DNA of 64,000 nucleotides from Paracoccus salipaludis (GTDB lineage: Bacteria; Pseudomonadota; Alphaproteobacteria; Rhodobacterales; Rhodobacteraceae), in the NCBI RefSeq assembly GCF_002287065.1, contig NZ_NSJZ01000001.1, positions 124,001 to 188,000 of the forward strand, in the 5' to 3' direction. Both the position numbers and the translations under genes were made by a program. The notes under the pieces were generated by a model. The model was not told the DNA's origin. It saw only the letters and a list, made by a program, of their open reading frames with translations, and did no database searches. Each line of letters starts with the position of its first letter. Position 1 is the stretch's first letter. This document shows positions 8,935 through 17,826 of this stretch, in pieces.

Positions 8935-9735
8935 TCAGATCGCCGGGAAATACCTGCCTGCGGGCGAAAGGGTGAAGATCTCGCAGCCGTCGGCGGTCAC
9001 GCCCACGGCATGTTCGAACTGCGCGGACAGGGACTTGTCGCGGGTGACGGCGGTCCAGTCGTCGGCCAGCACCTTGGTCTCGGGACGGCCGAGGTTGATC
9101 ATCGGCTCGATGGTGAAGAACATCCCTTCCTCGAGCTTCGGACCCTTGCCGGGCCGGCCGAAGTGCAGGACGTTCGGCGGCGCGTGGAAGACGCGGCCGA
9201 TCCCGTGGCCGCAGAAGTCGCGCACGACCGACATGCGGTGGCCTTCCGCATAGGCTTGGATCGCCGCGCCGATGTCGCCGAAGGTGGCGCCGGGGCGCAC
9301 GGCCTCGATCCCCTTCATCAGCGCGTCATGGGTGACCTGGATCAGGCGCTTCGCCTTCACCGAGGGCGTGCCCGCGACATACATCCGGCTGGAATCGCCG
9401 AACCAGCCGTCGAGGATCACGGTGACGTCGATGTTCAGGATGTCGCCGTCGACCAGCCGCTTGTCGCCCGGAATGCCGTGGCAGACGACGTGGTTCACGC
9501 TGATGCAGCTGGCGTGCTGATAGCCGCGATAGCCGATGGTGGCGCTTGTCGCGCCCAGTTCCTCGACGCGGCTGCGGATGAAGTCGTCGATCTCGCCCGT
9601 GGTGGCGCCGGGAAAGACCCGCTCGCCCACCTCGTCCAGGATCTGCGCGGTCAGCCGGCCGGCAGCATGCATGCCCTCGAAGTCCTCGGCGGCATGGATG
9701 CGGATTCCCTCGGGGGTGACGCGGGCTTCGTTCAT
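8935..9735 (-). CDS. map: Methionine aminopeptidase, type I
   Basis: The 266-residue enzyme removes the initiator Met from nascent proteins in the cytoplasm. All five metal ligands of the pita-bread fold can be placed: Asp in NIDVTVILDGWFGDSS (two Asp), His in FCGHGIGRVFH, Glu in FFTIEPMI, and Glu in the C-terminal AQFEHAVGV. The type I hallmark histidine lies in HASCISVNHVVCHGIPG. The ATG at 9735 has AAAGGA upstream and gives the usual compact protein. It faces the CinA-type gene across 99 bases. Confidence 0.97.
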   Translation of the reverse strand: MNEARVTPEGIRIHAAEDFEGMHAAGRLTAQILDEVGERVFPGATTGEIDDFIRSRVEELGATSATIGYRGYQHASCISVNHVVCHGIPGDKRLVDGDILNIDVTVILDGWFGDSSRMYVAGTPSVKAKRLIQVTHDALMKGIEAVRPGATFGDIGAAIQAYAEGHRMSVVRDFCGHGIGRVFHAPPNVLHFGRPGKGPKLEEGMFFTIEPMINLGRPETKVLADDWTAVTRDKSLSAQFEHAVGVTADGCEIFTLSPAGRYFPAI

Positions 9736-9834
9736 CGGGCAGTCCTTTCGCTTGACTTGCCAGATAGTCCCCGCGGCCCACTTGTTCCAGCCCTGCCGCC
9801 TGTCATTATGGCGCGCGAACAGAAAGGCAGCCCC

Positions 9835-10575
9835 ATGCAGTCCGACAATCCCACCGCCGCCATCCTGCTGATCGGGGACGAGATCCTGTCCGGCCGCACC
9901 CGCGACGCGAATGCCCATCACCTTGCCGGCATCCTGAACGCGGTGGGCATCGACCTGCGGGAAATCCGGGTGGTGGCCGACGACCACGACGCGATCGTCG
10001 CGGCGATCCGGGCGCTTGACCGGCACCTGGGCGGGGCATGGGACATGGTCTTCAGCTCGGGCGGGATCGGGCCCACGCATGACGACATCACCGCCGATGC
10101 GGTCGCCGACGCCTACGGCGTGCCGCTGGAGATGAACGCCGAGGCCAGGCGCGTGATGGAGGAACGCTGGAACCGGCTGGGCACCCCCGTCACCGAAAGC
10201 CGCCTGCGCATGGCCCGCATCCCCGTGGGGGCCAGGCTGATCGAGAACGCCGAATCGGCTGCGCCCGGCTTTTCCATCGGCGGGCTGCATGTCATGGCGG
10301 GGGTTCCCTCCGTCTTCCGCAGCATGGTCGAGGCGCTGCTGCCGCGCCTGACCCCCGGCCGCCCCCCGGTGTCCGAGACGATCCGCGTGGACCGCCCCGA
10401 ATCCGAGATCGCCGACGGGCTGCGAGAGGTCGCGGGCGCCTATCCCCGCCTGTCACTGGGCAGCTATCCCTTTGCCGAGGGCGGGCGCTACGGCACGAAC
10501 CTGGTGATCCGGGGACTGGACGCCGAGGAGGTGGCGCAGGCCCGCGCCGCGCTGGTCGCCCGGCTGGCCCTGTGA
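9835..10575 (+). CDS. CinA-type molybdopterin-binding domain protein (no amidohydrolase half)
   Basis: The 246-residue protein is the MoaB/Mog-like N-terminal half of CinA, shown by LLIGDEILSGRTRDANAHHLA and SSGGIGPTHDDITADAVADA. The C-terminal nicotinamide-nucleotide amidase domain is absent, as in many alphaproteobacterial stand-alone versions. Its reaction is uncertain; related COG1058 domains hydrolyse ADP-ribose or NMN-type nucleotides. The ATG at 9835 follows an AGAAAGG site. An upstream in-frame ATG at 9808 would add nine residues. The next gene starts with a GTG overlapping its stop. Confidence 0.88.
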   Translation: MQSDNPTAAILLIGDEILSGRTRDANAHHLAGILNAVGIDLREIRVVADDHDAIVAAIRALDRHLGGAWDMVFSSGGIGPTHDDITADAVADAYGVPLEMNAEARRVMEERWNRLGTPVTESRLRMARIPVGARLIENAESAAPGFSIGGLHVMAGVPSVFRSMVEALLPRLTPGRPPVSETIRVDRPESEIADGLREVAGAYPRLSLGSYPFAEGGRYGTNLVIRGLDAEEVAQARAALVARLAL

Positions 10576-11285
10576 TCCCGCCCGAGTTCGAGGCGGCCTG
10601 GACGGCCACATGGCCCGCCGTCGACTACGCGCACGAGGGCGGATTCCTGATCGCGCGCGGCGAGGGTGGGGGCGGCCGCGTCAGCGCCGCCCGCGCCGTG
10701 GCGGACTGGACAGACGCCGACATCGACGACGCCGAGACCCGGCACCGCGCCTGGGGCCAGCCGCTTCTGTTCTCGGTAGATTCGGGCGATCGTGACCTGT
10801 CCGGGGCGCTGGCGGCGCGCGGCTACCGGGAAACCGATCCCACGCTGATCCTCGTTGCGCCGGCAACCCGCTTGGCCGAGCCGCCGATCCCTCCCGTCAC
10901 GGCCATGGACTGCTGGCCGCCGCTGGCCATCCAGCGCGACCTGTGGGCGCAGGCCGGCATCGGCCCCGAACGGCAGGCGATCATCGAGAGGGCTAGGCAT
11001 CCCAAGGCCGCGATCCTCGGGCGCAGCAGGGACCGCGCGGCGGGCGTGGCTTTCGTCGCGGTCCACGGGGGCGTCGCCATGCTGCACGCGCTGGCGGTGC
11101 TGCCGGAATGGCGGGGCAGGGGCCTGGGCGCGTGGATGGTCCGCCGCGCCGCCCGTTTCGGGCTTGACCACGGGGCACAGGACCTGGCGCTGGCCGTGAC
11201 CGTGGCGAATGCGCCGGCGAGGACGATGTATGAACGGCTGGGTTTCACCCAGGCGGGCGCCTACGCCTATTGGCAGCGGGACTGA
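10572..11285 (+). CDS. GNAT-family N-acetyltransferase
   Basis: The 237-residue protein carries a C-terminal GNAT domain: LHALAVLPEWRGRGLGAWMV is motif A, with the acetyl-CoA pyrophosphate-binding RGRGLG, and VANAPARTMYERLGF is motif B. The first 120 residues form a less conserved domain that may be a degenerate second GNAT fold. The GTG start overlaps the CinA-type stop (GTGA), so the two are coupled. The acceptor substrate cannot be told from sequence. Confidence 0.88.
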   Translation: MIPPEFEAAWTATWPAVDYAHEGGFLIARGEGGGGRVSAARAVADWTDADIDDAETRHRAWGQPLLFSVDSGDRDLSGALAARGYRETDPTLILVAPATRLAEPPIPPVTAMDCWPPLAIQRDLWAQAGIGPERQAIIERARHPKAAILGRSRDRAAGVAFVAVHGGVAMLHALAVLPEWRGRGLGAWMVRRAARFGLDHGAQDLALAVTVANAPARTMYERLGFTQAGAYAYWQRD

Positions 11286-11289
11286 GCCT

Positions 11290-11673
11290 TCAGTCGGTGG
11301 CCAGCCGCCTGAACTCGCGCTTGAGCAGGTCCAGCTCGGCCCGCAGCAGGTCGATCTCGGCCCGCAGGTCGCCGTCCAGCCCCTCGCCCGCCAGCACGGG
11401 CAGATAGCCGACCCGCCGGGCGCCCGGCCGGGGGGGCTCCAGCCCCACGCCGTCGTCGGCGATCAGCATGTAGGTCTGCATCCCCTCGGCCAGGGTCTCG
11501 GCGGGGACACGCGCGCGGATGCGCCACAGGCCCTCGGCCTCGGGCTCGACCTCGGCCAGCCCGATGATGTGGCCGCTGAGGGTCAGGGCGATGCGGGCCG
11601 GCACCTTGTCGACGTGCAGCGCGCCTTCCCAGACGCCGCCCTTCAGGCCCAGCGAAGCGAAATTCCCGATCAT
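11290..11673 (-). CDS. Conserved hypothetical protein with C-terminal coiled coil
   Basis: The 127-residue protein has a beta-rich N-terminal part (MIGNFASLGLKGGVWEG, ALTLSGHIIGLAEVEPE) and a short charged coiled-coil end (AEIDLLRAELDLLKREFRRL). I do not recognise a named family. It starts 8 bases after the stop of the DUF6478-like gene and probably shares its transcript. The ATG at 11673 was preferred because upstream sequence overlaps the neighbouring gene and is low-complexity. Confidence 0.7.
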   Translation of the reverse strand: MIGNFASLGLKGGVWEGALHVDKVPARIALTLSGHIIGLAEVEPEAEGLWRIRARVPAETLAEGMQTYMLIADDGVGLEPPRPGARRVGYLPVLAGEGLDGDLRAEIDLLRAELDLLKREFRRLATD

Positions 11674-11681
11674 CTTGTCCT

Positions 11682-12467
11682 CTATACATCCGCGCGCAGG
11701 TGGCGCGACAGGAACAGGTCCCGGATGCGGACCGAGTTCATCTGCGGCGCCTCGAAGATCAGGTCGAGCCACATCCGCTCGAGCCGCCGTTCGTTGATGT
11801 CGAGGTAATGCAGGTCGAACTCGATCACGCGGGTCGTGGGCATCCCAGGCAGCAGGTCGCCCAGGTGGCGCAGCAGCTCGTCGGTGTTGGGCCCGTGGCC
11901 GATGTTCAGCCGGGCATAGATGCTCATGGGGCGCTCGACGCCCAGCGTGGCGTCCAGCCGGACGATATGGGACCGGGTCAGCCCGTCCAGGCTGTCCGGC
12001 GGCAGGTTGATCGCCACCGACAGATAGCTGCCCGTGAATCCCAGCGTTTCCAGCTGCAATCCATGGGGCGCGAGGTCGGCGGCGTTGCGGTTGGGCATCT
12101 GGCGCAGGATCAGCGCGCGGGCCGAACAGTCGTGCCAGACCGCGGCCTCCTCGCCCAGCCGCTCGCCGCTGACCGGCGCGGCGATGCCTGCGGGCGTGAT
12201 CCGGGACGACAGGAACGAGGGGCGCCAGCGCCAGTCGGTGCCGGCGGGCAGGTTCAGCACGTCGGCGGATCGCGCCGCGCCCTCCAGCCGCAGCTGCGCC
12301 CGCGACAGGAAGCGGTCAAGGCTGCGCCGGAGATCCTGCGCCTCGGACTGAAGCGAGCGGAGGGCGTGCCGGCTCAGGCCGCCGGCCTGAACCGCCATGT
12401 CGGACCACTGTGCGGCAGCCCGACGCCGCACCCGGTTTGCAACCCACCTGCGAGGACGGAACGCCAT
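11682..12467 (-). CDS. DUF6478-like protein restricted to Rhodobacterales
   Basis: The protein has 261 residues. A basic N-terminus (MAFRPRRWVANRVRRRAA) leads into a helical segment, then a soluble beta-rich domain with WRWRPSFLSS and VIEFDLHYLDINERRLERMWLDLIFEAP. I recall this pattern from the Rhodobacteraceae family DUF6478; no function is known and the label is moderate. It is followed by a coiled-coil hypothetical gene and stands between the GNAT gene (convergent) and ilvD. Confidence 0.65.
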   Translation of the reverse strand: MAFRPRRWVANRVRRRAAAQWSDMAVQAGGLSRHALRSLQSEAQDLRRSLDRFLSRAQLRLEGAARSADVLNLPAGTDWRWRPSFLSSRITPAGIAAPVSGERLGEEAAVWHDCSARALILRQMPNRNAADLAPHGLQLETLGFTGSYLSVAINLPPDSLDGLTRSHIVRLDATLGVERPMSIYARLNIGHGPNTDELLRHLGDLLPGMPTTRVIEFDLHYLDINERRLERMWLDLIFEAPQMNSVRIRDLFLSRHLRADV

Positions 12468-12483
12468 GCCGGGCCCTCTGCCG

Positions 12484-14217
12484 TCACTGGTCCATGTAGA
12501 TATGGGTTTCCGCCTCGGCGCCCGGATGCGTCACCGCACCGTAGCGGGCCGAGCCGACCAGCCGCGCGTATTTCCACAGCGCCCCCGAGGCATAGTCGGT
12601 CCTGCGCGGACCCTTCCATTCCGCGCGGCGGCGTTCCAGTTCCTCGTCCGACAGATCCACCGAGATGGTGCCGTCGATGGCGTTCAGCGTGATCATGTCG
12701 CCGGTCCTGACCAGCGCGATGGGGCCGCCATGCGCCGCTTCGGGGCCGACATGGCCCACGCAGAAGCCGCGCGTCGCCCCCGAGAAGCGCCCGTCGGTGA
12801 TCAGCGCGACCTTCTTGCCCATGCCCTGCCCGGACAGCGCGGCGGTCGTGGCCAGCATCTCGCGCATCCCCGGGCCGCCTGCGGGGCCTTCGTTGCGGAT
12901 CACGAAGACGCAGCCTTCCTGATAGTTGCGGGACTGGACGGCCTCGAAGGCGTCTTCCTCGCATTCGAAGACAAGGGCGGGGCCGGTGAAGACCTGGTCC
13001 GCCTCGCTCATCCCCGCGACCTTCACGATGGCTCCGTCGGGGGCGAGGTTGCCGCGCAGGCCCACCACGCCGCCCGTGGGGGTCAGGGGCGTGGCGACGG
13101 GGTGGATCACCTTGCCGTCGGGCTCGCCGCGGATTTCGTCCAGTTCCTCGCCCAGGGTGCGGCCCGAGGCGGTGATGCAGTCGAGATGCAGCAGGCCCGC
13201 CTTGGCCAGTTCCTTCATCACGACCGGGATGCCGCCGACCTCGTAAAGGTCCTTCGCCACGTATTCGCCGCCCGGACGCAGGTTCACGAAATAGGGGGTG
13301 TCGTGGAAGATGTCGCAAACGTCGAACAGGTCGAAGTCGATCCCCGCCTCATGCGCGATGGCGGGCAGGTGCAGGCCCCCGTTGGTCGAGCCGCCGGTGC
13401 AGGCCACGACGCGGGCCGCGTTTTCCAGCGACTTGCGGGTGACGATGTCGCGGGCGCGGATGTTCTTCTCGATCAGGTTCATGACCGCCACGCCCGAGGC
13501 GTCGCAGAACTGGTCGCGGGATTCGTAGGGGGCAGGGGCGCCCGAGGAGTTCAGCAGCGCCAGCCCGATCGCCTCGGACACGCAGGCCATGGTGTTGGCG
13601 GTGTACTGCGCGCCGCAGGCGCCCGAGGACGGGCAGGCCACCCGTTCCATGATGTCCAGTTCCGCGTCCGAGATCAGGCCCGCCGCGTGCTTGCCCGCCG
13701 CCTCGAACATGTCCTGCACGGTGATGTCGCGGCCCTGATACCGGCCGGGCAGGATCGAGCCGCCGTAGATGAAGACCGAAGGCACGTTCAGCCGCACCAT
13801 CGCCATCATCATCCCCGGCAGCGACTTGTCGCAGCCCGCAAGGCCCACCAGCGCGTCATAGCAATGCCCGCGCATGGTCAGTTCCACCGTGTCCGCGATG
13901 GCGTCGCGCGATGCCAGCGACGAGCGCATCCCCTCGTGCCCCATGGCGATGCCGTCGGTCACGGTGATGGTGGTGAATTCACGCGGCGTGCCGCCGCCCT
14001 TCTTGACGCCCATCTTCACCGACTGCGCCTGGCGGTTCAGCGCGATGTTGCAGGGCGCGGCCTCGTTCCAGCAGGTGGCGACGCCGACCAGGGGCTGATG
14101 GATCTCCTCCTCGGACAGGCCCATCGCGTAAAGATAGCTGCGGTGCGCGGCACGCGCCGGCCCCTCGGTCACATGACGGCTGGGCAGTTTCGACTTGTCG
14201 AAGCGCGTGTTGTGCAT
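12484..14217 (-). CDS. ilvD: Dihydroxy-acid dehydratase
   Basis: The 577-residue enzyme dehydrates 2,3-dihydroxy-isovalerate and -methylvalerate in valine and isoleucine synthesis. Fe-S cluster cysteines lie in VGVATCWNEAAPCN, GLAGCDKSLPG and VACTGGSTNGGLH. PSSGACGAQYTANTMACVSE and DGRFSGATRGFCVGHVGPEA are strong family motifs. The ATG at 14217 (MHNTRFDKSKLPSRH) gives the usual length. The neighbouring azlCD branched-chain amino acid exporter genes lie upstream on the same strand, which makes functional sense. Confidence 0.98.
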   Translation of the reverse strand: MHNTRFDKSKLPSRHVTEGPARAAHRSYLYAMGLSEEEIHQPLVGVATCWNEAAPCNIALNRQAQSVKMGVKKGGGTPREFTTITVTDGIAMGHEGMRSSLASRDAIADTVELTMRGHCYDALVGLAGCDKSLPGMMMAMVRLNVPSVFIYGGSILPGRYQGRDITVQDMFEAAGKHAAGLISDAELDIMERVACPSSGACGAQYTANTMACVSEAIGLALLNSSGAPAPYESRDQFCDASGVAVMNLIEKNIRARDIVTRKSLENAARVVACTGGSTNGGLHLPAIAHEAGIDFDLFDVCDIFHDTPYFVNLRPGGEYVAKDLYEVGGIPVVMKELAKAGLLHLDCITASGRTLGEELDEIRGEPDGKVIHPVATPLTPTGGVVGLRGNLAPDGAIVKVAGMSEADQVFTGPALVFECEEDAFEAVQSRNYQEGCVFVIRNEGPAGGPGMREMLATTAALSGQGMGKKVALITDGRFSGATRGFCVGHVGPEAAHGGPIALVRTGDMITLNAIDGTISVDLSDEELERRRAEWKGPRRTDYASGALWKYARLVGSARYGAVTHPGAEAETHIYMDQ

Positions 14218-14284
14218 GGCTATCCCCCTTGGCGTGCATCCGGGAATAGTCGCGCGCGGCAGGGCGGGCAAGGGCAACGGGCGC

Positions 14285-14599
14285 TCAGACAGACAACCAG
14301 TAGGCGACAACGCCCGCCACGGTGGCCAGTCCCGCGTCCCGCCGCCACAGCATCATCGCCGCCGCCGCGCCCGAGCCCAGCGCGAAGGGGCCCAGGCTGC
14401 CTTCGGCCCAGGCGCCCCGCGCCTCGGGCAGCAGGACCGCCACGGCGATGGCGGCGAGGATGCAGGGGCCCAGCGCATCCAGCCATGCGGGCGGAGGCGC
14501 GTCGGCCGTCCCGCTGCGCTCGCGCAGCAGGGGCAGGGCGCGGGTGAGATAGGTCACCGCGCCGATCACGACAAAGGCGACCCACAGCCCCGGCGTCAT
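14285..14599 (-). CDS. azlD: AzlD-family branched-chain amino acid exporter subunit
   Basis: The 104-residue protein has about four hydrophobic helices (LWVAFVVIGAVTYLTRALP, ILAAIAVAVLLPEA and two more). It matches the small AzlD partner that works with AzlC in exporting branched-chain amino acids and analogues. The ATG at 14599 overlaps the azlC stop (ATGA); a GTG three codons earlier is possible. Its position next to ilvD supports the role. Confidence 0.88.
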   Translation of the reverse strand: MTPGLWVAFVVIGAVTYLTRALPLLRERSGTADAPPPAWLDALGPCILAAIAVAVLLPEARGAWAEGSLGPFALGSGAAAAMMLWRRDAGLATVAGVVAYWLSV

Positions 14600-15279
14600 C
14601 GGAACCACCGCGCGGAAAGGCAGGCGAGCGCCCCGCCGGGGATCGCCAGCCTGTCGTGGCCGGTCAGCACGGCCAGCGCGGCGATGGCCGCCGCCAGCGC
14701 AACCGGCACCGCGACCTCGCGCCGGACGGACCCGAGCATCAGGCCGATGAACAGCGCGGGCAGGGCGAAGCCCATCGCCGCTGCGGCCGATTCGCTCGTC
14801 TGCCGCAGGGCGTCGCCCGCGGCCGCGCCGATGAGGCTGCCGCCCGTCCAGGCGGCCCAGGCGGTCAGCGCCAGCCCGATCAGCCAGCGCCCGCCCGGCC
14901 TCCAGCCGTTGGCGGTCGCCGCCAGGGCGGTCGCGAAGACCTCGTCGGTCAGGCCGATGGCGAAGACCGCGCGCCGGGTGCGATCCGCCGCGATGCGGCT
15001 GCGCAGGACAAGGCCGTAAAGCAGGTGGCGCAGGCTCGCCGCGCCCGTCAGCAGGATCATCAGCGGAAGCGACATCCCGGCCGGGATCGCCGCCAGCAGG
15101 AAGGCCTGGTTCGCGCCGGAGAAGACAATGGCCGACATGGCCCCCACCTCGGCCACGCCCAGCCCGATGCCCGTCGCCGCCGCCCCGAAGGCGAAGGCCG
15201 CGGGCAGGTAGCCGAGGGCGATGGGCATTGCCGCGCGAAGTCCCGCGCGAAAGCTGTCAGGTGGCGCTTCGGGTGTCAT
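14596..15279 (-). CDS. azlC: AzlC-family branched-chain amino acid exporter, large subunit
   Basis: The 227-residue membrane protein has five or six helices. Typical AzlC motifs are AAMPIALGYLPAAFAFG near the start, IVFSGANQAFLLAAI and SLRHLLYGLVLRSRI. With AzlD it exports leucine, valine or isoleucine analogues. It overlaps azlD and is separated from the upstream cardiolipin synthase by 42 bases. Confidence 0.93.
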   Translation of the reverse strand: MTPEAPPDSFRAGLRAAMPIALGYLPAAFAFGAAATGIGLGVAEVGAMSAIVFSGANQAFLLAAIPAGMSLPLMILLTGAASLRHLLYGLVLRSRIAADRTRRAVFAIGLTDEVFATALAATANGWRPGGRWLIGLALTAWAAWTGGSLIGAAAGDALRQTSESAAAAMGFALPALFIGLMLGSVRREVAVPVALAAAIAALAVLTGHDRLAIPGGALACLSARWFR

Positions 15280-15321
15280 GGCGGGCTTCTGCCAGCCCGA
15301 GGCGCGATGTTCCAGCGCCGC

Positions 15322-16749
15322 TCAAAGCAGCGGCGCGGCCAGTGCCAGGACGTTGTTGCGCAGCCGCCGCCACCAGGGCCAGCGCCGCACCTCGGCCAGC
15401 GTCAGCAGGCGCGAGCGGGCCACGTAGCTGCGCTGGCGCTCGTCCAGTTCGGCGCTCAGGCCCTCGTCCACGACCATCAGGTTCAGTTCGTAGTTCAGCT
15501 CGAAGCTGCGGCGGTCGAGGTTGGCGCTGCCCAGCATCGCCATCTGCCCGTCCACGGTGATGATCTTGGAATGGATCAGCCCGCCCCTGAACAGCCGCAT
15601 CTCGACCCCGGCCGACAGAAGCCCGTGCCACAGCCCCTCGCTGGTGGCGTTGACGAACAGCGAATCGTTCCGTTCCGGCAGGATCAGCGTGACCCGCACG
15701 CCGCGCCGCGCGACGGTGCGGATGGCGGCATCCAGCGGCTGTTCGGGGACGTAATAGGGCGTGGTGATCGTCAGCCGGTCACGGGCCGAGTGGATCAGCG
15801 TCGTGATGGTGTCCGACATGGACGCCTGCCGACGGTCGGGGCCCGTGGCGATCACCTGCGCGATGGCGCCGGGGCAGGCGCGGGCGCCCCCGCCGTCCAG
15901 CATGTGGCTGAGGTCATGGCCCGTGTAGCTCATCCAGTCGGCCAGGAAGGCGGTCTGCAACTGGCGCACGACCGGCCCCTCGATCCGCACGAGGATGTCG
16001 ATCCAGGGGGCGAAGCGCGGCTTGATGGCAAAGGCCGTGTCGGCGCAGTTGCGGCTGCCGGTAAAGGCCACGCGGTTGTCGATCACGACGATCTTGCGGT
16101 GGTTGCGCAGGTCAATCCGCTGGAACAGCACCTGCAGGAAGGGATAGACCACCGGATAGGCTGCCCGGCATTCCACCCCCGCGGCCTTCATCCGCGCCCA
16201 GTGGTCCGACCGCAGCAGCAGGCGCGAGCCCACCGCATCCACGATCACCCGCACGGCGACGCCGCGCCCGGCCGCGCGGATCGCCGCCTCGACCATGCGG
16301 ACCCCCGAGCGGTCGGGCAGCCAGATGTAGAACAGCAGATGCGCGTGGTCGCGCGCGGCATCGACCTCGGCCACCAACGCCTCGATGGCGCGGTCGTCCT
16401 CGGGCAGCAGATGCAGTTCGTTGCCGTCCACGGCCGGAAAACCGCCCACCGCGCCGCCCGACCGCAGCACCGGCTCGGCCTGGTCGGGCAGGGCCGTCAG
16501 GTCGTGGGGACCGCGCCGCCAGCGCCCGCTCAGCCGCTCGCGCACGTGACGCCGCGTCTGCAGATATCCCCGGCGCAGGCGGATCTCTCCGAACAGGACA
16601 TAGGCCGCGATGCCCACCAGCGGCACCACGACGATCATCAGCACCCACGCCAGCCTGACCGGAGGTTCCAGCCGGGGCCGCATCAGCACGCGGGCCGACA
16701 CGGCCAGCGCCGCCGCGGCATGAAGGATGATCGGCACGTCCGCCCACAT
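15322..16749 (-). CDS. cls: Cardiolipin synthase (phospholipase D superfamily)
   Basis: The 475-residue enzyme condenses two phosphatidylglycerols to cardiolipin at the inner membrane. Two N-terminal membrane helices ([39 protein letters not shown]) precede two HKD motifs: [18 protein letters not shown] near residue 210 and [20 protein letters not shown] near 395. Both catalytic His-Lys-Asp triads look intact. I chose the ATG at 16749, which puts the first helix at the start. The gene faces accD. Confidence 0.95.
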   Translation of the reverse strand: MWADVPIILHAAAALAVSARVLMRPRLEPPVRLAWVLMIVVVPLVGIAAYVLFGEIRLRRGYLQTRRHVRERLSGRWRRGPHDLTALPDQAEPVLRSGGAVGGFPAVDGNELHLLPEDDRAIEALVAEVDAARDHAHLLFYIWLPDRSGVRMVEAAIRAAGRGVAVRVIVDAVGSRLLLRSDHWARMKAAGVECRAAYPVVYPFLQVLFQRIDLRNHRKIVVIDNRVAFTGSRNCADTAFAIKPRFAPWIDILVRIEGPVVRQLQTAFLADWMSYTGHDLSHMLDGGGARACPGAIAQVIATGPDRRQASMSDTITTLIHSARDRLTITTPYYVPEQPLDAAIRTVARRGVRVTLILPERNDSLFVNATSEGLWHGLLSAGVEMRLFRGGLIHSKIITVDGQMAMLGSANLDRRSFELNYELNLMVVDEGLSAELDERQRSYVARSRLLTLAEVRRWPWWRRLRNNVLALAAPLL

Positions 16750-16779
16750 GGTCCGGCAGCTTGCCGAGACTGCGCCCGA

Positions 16780-16808
16780 TTGCAATAGCGCGGCCCCCGG
16801 CCTATCTC
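16780..16808 (+). promoter_or_regulatory. Probable sigma70-type promoter of accD-folC
   Basis: TTGCAA and TATCTC are separated by exactly 17 bases and lie 27 bases before the accD start codon. The GGCCTATCTCGG context is a familiar -10 setting in these GC-rich genomes. This is a pattern match only. Confidence 0.5.
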
Positions 16809-16835
16809 GGCGCGACGCCGACATCGGAGGCCGCC

Positions 16836-17825
16836 ATGAACTGGATCACCAACTACGTCCGCCCGCGCATCAACTCGCTGTTCTCGCGGCGGGAGGTGCC
16901 CGAGAACCTGTGGACCAAGTGCCCCGAATGCGGGACGATGCTGTTCCACCGCGAACTGGCCGACAACCTGAACGTCTGCACGAACTGCGACCACCACCTT
17001 GCGATCAGCCCGCGCGCGCGCTTCACCGCGCTGTTCGACGCCGGCGCCTTCGTCGAGGTGAAGGTGCCCGAGCCGTTGGCCGACCCGCTGGGCTTCAAGG
17101 ACCAGAAGAAATATCCCGAGCGGCTGAAGGCCGCGCAGAAGTCCTCGGGCGAAAAGGACGCAATGCTGGTGGCCGAGGGCGAGATGGGGCGCACCCCCAT
17201 CGTGGCGGCAGCGCAGAACTTCGACTTCATGGCCGGATCGATGGGCATGTATGTCGGCAACGCCATCATCGCGGCGGCGAAGCGCGCGGTCGAACTCAAG
17301 CGGCCGCTGGTGCTGTTCTCGGCCTCGGGCGGGGCGCGGATGCAGGAAGGCATTCTGTCTTTGATGCAGATGCCCCGCACCACCGTCGCCGTGCAGATGC
17401 TGAAGGAAGCGCGGCTGCCCTATATCGTCGTGCTGACCCATCCGACGACCGGCGGCGTGACCGCCAGCTACGCGATGCTGGGCGACATCCAGATCGCCGA
17501 GCCCAATGCCCTGATCTGCTTCGCAGGCCCCCGCGTGATCGAGCAGACCATCCGCGAGAAGCTGCCCGAAGGCTTCCAGCGCGCCGAATACCTGCTGGAA
17601 CACGGGATGCTGGACCGCGTCACGCACCGCAAGAAGCTGCGCGAGGAACTGATCTCGATCCTGCGGATGCTGACGGGCCAGTCCGCGCCCGTGGTGGCCG
17701 ACCTGCCGGCGCCGGGCGTGCTGCCCTCGGCCCTTCCCGAGACGCCCGAAGCGTCGGACCCGCCCGCCGGTTCGCTTGCCCCGGAGGCCGAGCCGTCGCC
17801 CGAAGCGGTCCCCGCGCGGGACTGA
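16836..17825 (+). CDS. accD: Acetyl-CoA carboxylase carboxyltransferase subunit beta
   Basis: The 329-residue protein is the beta half of the carboxyltransferase that makes malonyl-CoA for fatty acid synthesis. An N-terminal four-cysteine zinc ribbon ([10 protein letters not shown] ... VCTNCDHH, residues about 28-50) is followed by the crotonase-fold domain with [13 protein letters not shown] and [21 protein letters not shown] site sits 7 bases before ATG 16836. The last 40 residues are a Pro/Glu-rich tail. folC starts one base after the stop, with GTG. Confidence 0.98.
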   Translation: MNWITNYVRPRINSLFSRREVPENLWTKCPECGTMLFHRELADNLNVCTNCDHHLAISPRARFTALFDAGAFVEVKVPEPLADPLGFKDQKKYPERLKAAQKSSGEKDAMLVAEGEMGRTPIVAAAQNFDFMAGSMGMYVGNAIIAAAKRAVELKRPLVLFSASGGARMQEGILSLMQMPRTTVAVQMLKEARLPYIVVLTHPTTGGVTASYAMLGDIQIAEPNALICFAGPRVIEQTIREKLPEGFQRAEYLLEHGMLDRVTHRKKLREELISILRMLTGQSAPVVADLPAPGVLPSALPETPEASDPPAGSLAPEAEPSPEAVPARD

Positions 17826-17826
17826 C

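Noticed and set aside
12397..14547. Plus-strand open frame of 716 codons
   Set aside because: It is antisense to ilvD, which has unmistakable motifs. The frame lacks any domain and spans several unrelated genes.
14656..16788. Plus-strand open frame of 710 codons
   Set aside because: It covers azlC and cls in antisense and shows only Gln/Arg/His-rich shadow composition.
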